From the NCBI GenBank assembly GCA_031273485.1, contig JAISRS010000219.1, positions 1 through 10,531 of the forward strand: DNA of 10,531 nt, in the 5' to 3' direction. Each line of letters begins with the position of its first letter. Within the stretch, counting starts at the first letter, position 1. The notes below the pieces were generated by a model, which searched no databases, had not been told where the DNA came from, and saw only the letters and a program-made list of their open reading frames with translations. Positions 6,276-10,531 of the stretch are shown here, piece after piece. The position numbers and the translations under genes are program-made. This DNA comes from Prevotellaceae bacterium (GTDB lineage: Bacteria; Bacteroidota; Bacteroidia; Bacteroidales; UBA932).

Positions 6276-7046
6276 ATGACAAAAATAAGTTATGTAAATT
6301 TTATAAATCCCTTAAAGGTCAAATATCTGGGGTGGAAATATATTTGCATAATATTGCTGATGATTCTTATTCCCGATTTAGGTTTGTCGAGAGATAAAGG
6401 ACGAAGCGCTTTCGGAATCACAATGCCGCTATACGAAATTTATGGAATCGATGTATCCAGATATCAGGAAAAAATCAACTGGAAAGACATCGCTAACGTG
6501 AAAAGCGGAAAAGACAGCGTGAAAATCACTTTTGCTTTCGTAAAAGCCACTGAAGGACAATCATTAAAAGACAAATATTTTAACTACAACTGGAGAGAAA
6601 CAAAAAAACACAATATAATAAGAGGCGCATATCATTATTATAAACCCAATGTCAATTCGTTACTGCAAGCCGCCAACTTCATCCGACAGGTTAAACTGCA
6701 AAGCGGAGACCTGCCTCCGGTGCTTGATATTGAGGAAGTCGGCAAACTTGGAAGCGACAATATGAAGAAAGGCGTAAAAAAATGGCTGAAGAAAATAGAA
6801 TCCCATTATGGAGTTAAACCCATAATTTATACAAATGTGAGTTTCTACAAAAAATACCTGTCTGGTAAAGACTTTGAAGAATACCATTTCTGGATCGCTC
6901 ATTACACCAAAAATAGCCCGAATGTTGATTTTGAGTGGATTTTTTGGCAATACAGCGATAAAGGCGTCATTAAAAATATTAACTCCAAAGTCGCTTTCAA
7001 TGTCCATAAAGGAACAAGGGAAGAACTGTTGACTCTCTGCAAATAA
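6276..7046 (+). CDS. GH25 family lysozyme-like glycoside hydrolase, exported or membrane-anchored
   Basis: GH25 enzymes are muramidases that cut the MurNAc-GlcNAc bond of peptidoglycan. The 256-residue product has a basic N-terminus and a hydrophobic stretch (about 22-37), which could be a signal peptide or a membrane anchor; there is no lipobox. The GH25 barrel then follows: YGIDVSRYQ (56-64, with D59), FVKATEG (88-94), GAYHYY (117-122), PPVLDIEE (147-154, holding the D151-x-E153 pair), IIYTN (183-187), FWIAHY (205-210) and FWQYSDKG (223-230). The C-terminal motif, usually close to VDxNxF, reads VAFNVHKG (239-246): the expected aspartate is alanine at 240. Activity may therefore be altered, although D59, D151 and E153 are present. 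The gene has its own promoter element and is separated by 166 bases from the next gene. Its role could be wall remodelling or attack on other bacteria; the sequence does not decide. Confidence 0.9.
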   Translation: MTKISYVNFINPLKVKYLGWKYICIILLMILIPDLGLSRDKGRSAFGITMPLYEIYGIDVSRYQEKINWKDIANVKSGKDSVKITFAFVKATEGQSLKDKYFNYNWRETKKHNIIRGAYHYYKPNVNSLLQAANFIRQVKLQSGDLPPVLDIEEVGKLGSDNMKKGVKKWLKKIESHYGVKPIIYTNVSFYKKYLSGKDFEEYHFWIAHYTKNSPNVDFEWIFWQYSDKGVIKNINSKVAFNVHKGTREELLTLCK

Positions 7047-7101
7047 ACGGAAATTTTTCACATCTTTATTATTGGCTTTAAATCCTTATTCACAGCAGTT
7101 A

Positions 7102-7125
7102 AACCCGAATATGAAATGTCGGGTT
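7102..7125. other. Hairpin between the lysozyme gene and lptF
   Basis: AACCCGA (7102-7108) pairs with TCGGGTT (7119-7125) over a 10-base loop. It sits 56 bases after the lysozyme stop. There is no T run behind it, so it is at most a weak terminator. Confidence 0.4.
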
Positions 7126-7181
7126 ACCTCGAAATTTATAGCTTTCAAACATGTTCATTAAATAACATTAAATAATTAGAG

Positions 7182-7189
7182 TAACTTTG
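7182..7189 (+). promoter_or_regulatory. Putative promoter of the lptF-ribBA unit, Bacteroidota -7 element
   Basis: TAACTTTG fits TAnnTTTG and lies 23 bases before the TTG start of the permease gene, the same spacing as the recJ element. The upstream sequence is AT-rich (ATTAAATAACATTAAATAA) without an obvious -33 TTG. No riboswitch-like structure is seen before this gene or before ribBA. Confidence 0.6.
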
Positions 7190-7212
7190 CGCACTAAAAA
7201 TGGTAGTTACAA

Positions 7213-9114
7213 TTGAAAACGTTATATAGACACATATTTTTATCGTATCTGGGACCAATGTTCCTGACTTTGTTTATAGTAGTATTCATCTTTTTGATGC
7301 AGTACCTGTGGCTGCATATAGATGAACTTGTCAGCAAGGGCTTGGCATGGAGTACGATACTGAAATTCTTAGGATGGGTCTCATCCTTCAACATCCCTAT
7401 GTCCCTACCCCTGTCCACGCTGCTGGCATCGTTGATGACTATGGGCAACCTCGGCGAAAATAACGAATTGCTGGCAATAAAAGCCTCCGGAATATCGCTG
7501 AACAAAATCCTGCAACCACTCTATTATACCATTATCGTTGTGGCAATAGGCAGCTTTTTCCTTTCAAGCAATTTTGTTCCCTACGCTTTTCTGCAAATGC
7601 GCACAATGTTGCAGGAAATCAGAAATAAAAGCCCTGAATTGAGTATTCCCGAAGATATTTTCTATGACGAAATCGGCGGATTCAGTATGAGGGTCGATCG
7701 TAAAGACCCGCTTACGGGCGCTTTAATCAATGTGATGATTTACGACCACACAAAAGGCGAAGGAAATATTGCCGTAACCATTGCCGATACGGGATATGTG
7801 AAACAAACCAAGGATTCGCGATACATCCTGTTTAAACTTATCAACGGAACAACTTATTCGGAGGAGTTGAAAAATAATCGACTGGATAAAACAACCTATC
7901 CCTTCAACCGGCGGTTTTTTAAGGAACAAACCGTTGCAATAGATATGGGCGAAGAGGAATCCCGTTCATATTCGGCATTATTCAAGGAAATGCCCATGGC
8001 AAAAAGCATGGTAACTCTCAACAGCGATTCGGATTCGATAAACAAAAAACGAAAAAACATTATCAATAATTTTGAACAGACAAACCTCAATACCTCAAGC
8101 TCATTTAAATATTCTTTAAAAGAAGATACTCTGCGACAAAAAACCAAAAGTTTGAAATATAATATCGATTCGATTTTTAATGCCTCAACCGCCACTCTAA
8201 AAGTCGATTATCTGGCGCAAGCCGAATCAGGCGCCATACGGGCAATAGGATACTGGGATAACGAACTTAGAGATATTCAATTGGAAACAAGAAAACTGAA
8301 GAACATCGATTACGAACGCTACAGAAAATATACTATGGCTTTTGCCTGTATCATCTTCTTTTTTATAGGAGCGCCTCTGGGGGCGATAATTCGCAAAGGA
8401 GGCTTAGGTTTGCCGGTGGTAGTGTCCATCTTTTTCTTTGTGATTTATTGGGTGATTGAAACAATATGCCGTAAAATGGTGCAAAACGGCGACTGGGAAC
8501 CGTTCTTCGGAGCATGGTTTTCGTCGTTTATATTTATGCCTATGGCTGTGTTCCTCACCTACAAAGCAAATACCGATTCGCAGCTGTTCAATCCCGATTC
8601 CTACAAACGCCTGTTCAACATACTGCTGGGCAGAATGAAACAATTGATGAATCCCATTGATTTCGATAAAATAACCCCACTGTACGGAGAGCAGTTAAAG
8701 GCTGCGTATCTGAACAGTAACGAGGAGGCGAAGCAGATGGAAACGCTCATTGACAATTATCTGTCGTCGCACCGGCTAAGTAAACTGTTCCAAAGTCGAA
8801 AATCAATGTTGAAGATGAACGATAATAGCGATTTGCTGGAAATACAGTCGTTATATGACCATTTACTGAGTTTTTACGCCGCAATTGAGGATGAAAAAAT
8901 CAGGAATATAGTTAAAGATTTCCCCGTATTGAATCCCGACGAATTTATATTGCCACAGTTCCTTTTCAATCAAAACGGCTTGTTGAAAATCCCCTACACC
9001 GTCATACTTATTATCGTAAAAATTAGAAAGTTTAAGAAACTGGAATACATATTAAAAGAGATAAAGAATAATCTGGATTTAAATAATTATATCAATGACA
9101 GAAGTAAAATTTAA
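7213..9114 (+). CDS. lptF: LptF/LptG (YjgP/YjgQ) family lipopolysaccharide-export permease with C-terminal extension
   Basis: LptF and LptG are the inner-membrane permease subunits of the LptB2FG ABC transporter, which extracts lipopolysaccharide and passes it to LptC. The product has three N-terminal membrane segments (about 14-34, 62-80, 103-125). The family motif around GNLGENNELLAIKASGISL (78-96) is the cytoplasmic coupling region that contacts LptB. A periplasmic beta-jellyroll domain follows (about 130-245), then a polar stretch rich in Ser, Asn and Lys (about 250-330), and three more membrane segments (about 373-393, 399-419, 432-451). Residues after about 455 form a roughly 180-residue cytoplasmic tail absent from the 366-residue E. 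coli LptF. The start is TTG at 7213; an in-frame stop lies just upstream (TAG at 7204-7206) and the nearest ATG (7200) is out of frame. The 3' end overlaps ribBA by 20 bases. LptF against LptG identity is not settled by sequence alone. Confidence 0.88.
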   Translation: MKTLYRHIFLSYLGPMFLTLFIVVFIFLMQYLWLHIDELVSKGLAWSTILKFLGWVSSFNIPMSLPLSTLLASLMTMGNLGENNELLAIKASGISLNKILQPLYYTIIVVAIGSFFLSSNFVPYAFLQMRTMLQEIRNKSPELSIPEDIFYDEIGGFSMRVDRKDPLTGALINVMIYDHTKGEGNIAVTIADTGYVKQTKDSRYILFKLINGTTYSEELKNNRLDKTTYPFNRRFFKEQTVAIDMGEEESRSYSALFKEMPMAKSMVTLNSDSDSINKKRKNIINNFEQTNLNTSSSFKYSLKEDTLRQKTKSLKYNIDSIFNASTATLKVDYLAQAESGAIRAIGYWDNELRDIQLETRKLKNIDYERYRKYTMAFACIIFFFIGAPLGAIIRKGGLGLPVVVSIFFFVIYWVIETICRKMVQNGDWEPFFGAWFSSFIFMPMAVFLTYKANTDSQLFNPDSYKRLFNILLGRMKQLMNPIDFDKITPLYGEQLKAAYLNSNEEAKQMETLIDNYLSSHRLSKLFQSRKSMLKMNDNSDLLEIQSLYDHLLSFYAAIEDEKIRNIVKDFPVLNPDEFILPQFLFNQNGLLKIPYTVILIIVKIRKFKKLEYILKEIKNNLDLNNYINDRSKI

Positions 9115-10306
9115 TACCATCGACGAGGCTTTGGAAGACATCAAACAGGGTCGCATTGTGATAGTGGTTGATGACGAAGACCGTGAAAATGAAGGCGACT
9201 TTATTGTTGCCGCAGAAAAAATCACTCCCGACGCCGTCAATTTTATGATTACCCACGGACGTGGATTAGTGTGCGCGCCGCTACCCGAATCGCGCTGCGA
9301 AGAGTTACGCCTGGAGATGATGGTTGGACAAAATACCGCCCTGCATCAAACTCCGTTTACCGTTGCCGTTGATTTACTCGGCAACGGATGTACCACCGGT
9401 ATTTCAGCCGGCGACAGGGCTAAAACCATTCAGGCTCTTGTCGATCCCAATACCAAACCCGAACAGTTGGGACGCCCCGGACATATTTTCCCTCTAAAAG
9501 CAAAAGAAAAAGGCGTGCTAAGACGCGCCGGACATACCGAAGCGGTGGTGGATTTGACTCGAATTGCAGGACTGACGCCCGGCGGAGCTTTGGTGGAAAT
9601 TCTGAATGACGACGGCTCTATGGCGCGCTTACCGCAACTGATGGATATATCGAAAAGGTTCCGGATAAAGATTGTGGCGATAAAAGACCTTATAGCTTAT
9701 CGTCTAAAAAGCGAAAGTATTGTGAAACGTGGAGCTAAGGTGAAAATGCCTACGGAATTCGGCGAATTTGAACTCATCGCTTTCAAGCAACTGCATGGCG
9801 GGGTGGAGCATATCGCCCTGACAAAAGGCAAATGGGCAAATGACGAATCTATTCTTGTAAGGGTACATTCGTCGTGTATGACAGGTGACATTTTCGGCTC
9901 GTGCCGATGCGATTGCGGGTTGCAGCTTCACGCGGCAATGAGAATGATTGAACAGGAAGGAAAAGGAGTAATTGTGTATCTCAATCAGGAGGGGCGCGGG
10001 ATTGGACTGTTCAACAAAATCCACGCATATAAATTGCAGGAAGAAGGAAAAGACACCGTAGAAGCTAATCTCGCTCTGGGATTTCAAGCCGACGAAAGAG
10101 ATTATGGCGTAGGAGCAAGCATCCTTAGAGAAATAGGCGTTTCAAAGATGCGACTGATGACAAATAATCCGCTCAAACGACGCGGTCTTGAAGGATATGG
10201 TATCACTGTAGTGGAAAATGTGCCGCTGATTATTCCCGCAAACAAACATAACCGCTTTTATCTGGAAACCAAAGCCAAAAAAATGGGACACGAACTTAAA
10301 TTATAA
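9095..10306 (+). CDS. ribBA: Bifunctional 3,4-dihydroxy-2-butanone-4-phosphate synthase / GTP cyclohydrolase II
   Basis: RibBA supplies both precursors of riboflavin: the RibB half converts ribulose 5-phosphate to dihydroxybutanone phosphate plus formate, and the RibA half opens GTP. The RibB half (about 1-200) shows DDEDRENEGDF (26-36), THGRGLVCAPL (53-63), HQTPFTV, TGISAGDRAKT (101-111), RPGHIFPL (127-134) and RAGHTEAVVDL (144-154). The RibA half (about 205-400) has the zinc ligands C261, C272 and C274 in SSCMTGDIFGSCRCDCG. It also has YLNQEGRGIGL (295-305), catalytic Y312 and R335 (equivalent to E. coli RibA Y105 and R128), LMTNNP and a C-terminus KAKKMGHELKL. Both halves look complete, and the 403-residue length is normal for the fusion. 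The ATG lies inside the end of the permease gene, so expression probably depends on that transcript. No FMN riboswitch is seen. Confidence 0.97.
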   Translation: MTEVKFNTIDEALEDIKQGRIVIVVDDEDRENEGDFIVAAEKITPDAVNFMITHGRGLVCAPLPESRCEELRLEMMVGQNTALHQTPFTVAVDLLGNGCTTGISAGDRAKTIQALVDPNTKPEQLGRPGHIFPLKAKEKGVLRRAGHTEAVVDLTRIAGLTPGGALVEILNDDGSMARLPQLMDISKRFRIKIVAIKDLIAYRLKSESIVKRGAKVKMPTEFGEFELIAFKQLHGGVEHIALTKGKWANDESILVRVHSSCMTGDIFGSCRCDCGLQLHAAMRMIEQEGKGVIVYLNQEGRGIGLFNKIHAYKLQEEGKDTVEANLALGFQADERDYGVGASILREIGVSKMRLMTNNPLKRRGLEGYGITVVENVPLIIPANKHNRFYLETKAKKMGHELKL

Positions 10307-10531
10307 TTATGAATTATGAAGCCTGCCTGTATCCCCCAAGGCATAACCGTCAGGCTAAGACTGGGGGCTGCGCAGACATTGCAACGGCGCAGCGGAAACA
10401 ATCCAGAAATAGAGGGAACTCCTAAAAACTGCTTTTTCGGCGTTCAATGTCAATTTTATTAATTTTTAAATCCTCATTTACAATTGGTAAACTCCGGTTT
10501 AAAAATCTTGTCTGCCTTGAAAAATCAAGTT
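10307..10531. other. Intergenic tail after ribBA with interleaved inverted repeats, no supported gene
   Basis: Two inverted repeats interlock: AGCCTG (10320-10325) with CAGGCT (10351-10356), and CCCCCA (10333-10338) with TGGGGG (10362-10367). A third follows at once: CTGCGC (10368-10373) with GCGCAG (10387-10392). No T run follows any of them, so a standard terminator for ribBA is not visible. At the window edge there is a short hairpin CTTGA-aaaa-TCAAG (10516-10529). A 38-codon frame from the ATG at 10309 lies wholly inside the inverted repeats and is not credible as a gene. Confidence 0.5.

Noticed and set aside
7200..7202. ATG at 7200 as the permease start
   Set aside because: It is out of frame with the permease and reaches a stop after nine codons.
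10309..10425. 38-codon frame after ribBA
   Set aside because: It lies wholly inside overlapping inverted repeats, has no recognisable motif, and is short enough to be chance.

Overview
The window looks like a chromosome segment from a member of the Bacteroidota, most likely a Bacteroidales. The evidence is a PorP/SprF-type protein of the type IX secretion system, a fused RibBA with Bacteroidota-like motif variants, an enlarged LptF/LptG-family permease, and TAnnTTTG promoter elements 23 to 88 bases upstream of three genes. No rRNA, tRNA, integrase, transposase gene or CRISPR array is visible. The placement is an inference from protein motifs, not from a database search.

Layout. Positions 1-1965 (+) are the C-terminal two thirds of a GH2 beta-galactosidase (LacZ type), cut by the window edge and closed by a strong intrinsic terminator at 1981-2022. 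The 600 bases up to the next gene end hold a tandem array of about 41-bp palindromic units (2123-2346), a diverged palindrome just before it, and a GC-rich tract with further palindromes. On the minus strand, recJ (5280-3547) is followed after 11 bases by a PorP/SprF gene (3535-2567), probably one transcript from a promoter near 5304-5311. That transcript converges on lacZ, so the repeat array lies between two 3' ends.

The gap 5281-6275 is almost 1 kb without a convincing gene. It holds AATTCGT-type short repeats, a 153-bp near-perfect palindrome (5488-5640), a 21-bp tandem repeat directly after it, and an AT-rich leader with a promoter for the next gene. Positions 6276-7046 (+) encode an exported or membrane-anchored GH25 lysozyme-like protein in which one usually conserved aspartate near the C-terminus appears to be alanine. 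Positions 7213-9114 (+) encode an LptF/LptG-family lipopolysaccharide-export permease with a TTG start and a long C-terminal extension. It overlaps ribBA (9095-10306, riboflavin synthesis) by 20 bases, so the two are very likely co-transcribed and possibly translationally coupled. The last 225 bases hold interleaved inverted repeats and no supported gene.

The protein-coding genes are ordinary housekeeping and envelope genes of this phylum and do not form one dedicated system. The unusual content is in the intergenic DNA: two different families of palindromic repeats, one tandem and one solitary. They are candidates for non-autonomous mobile or REP/BIME-like elements, or for structured transcripts.
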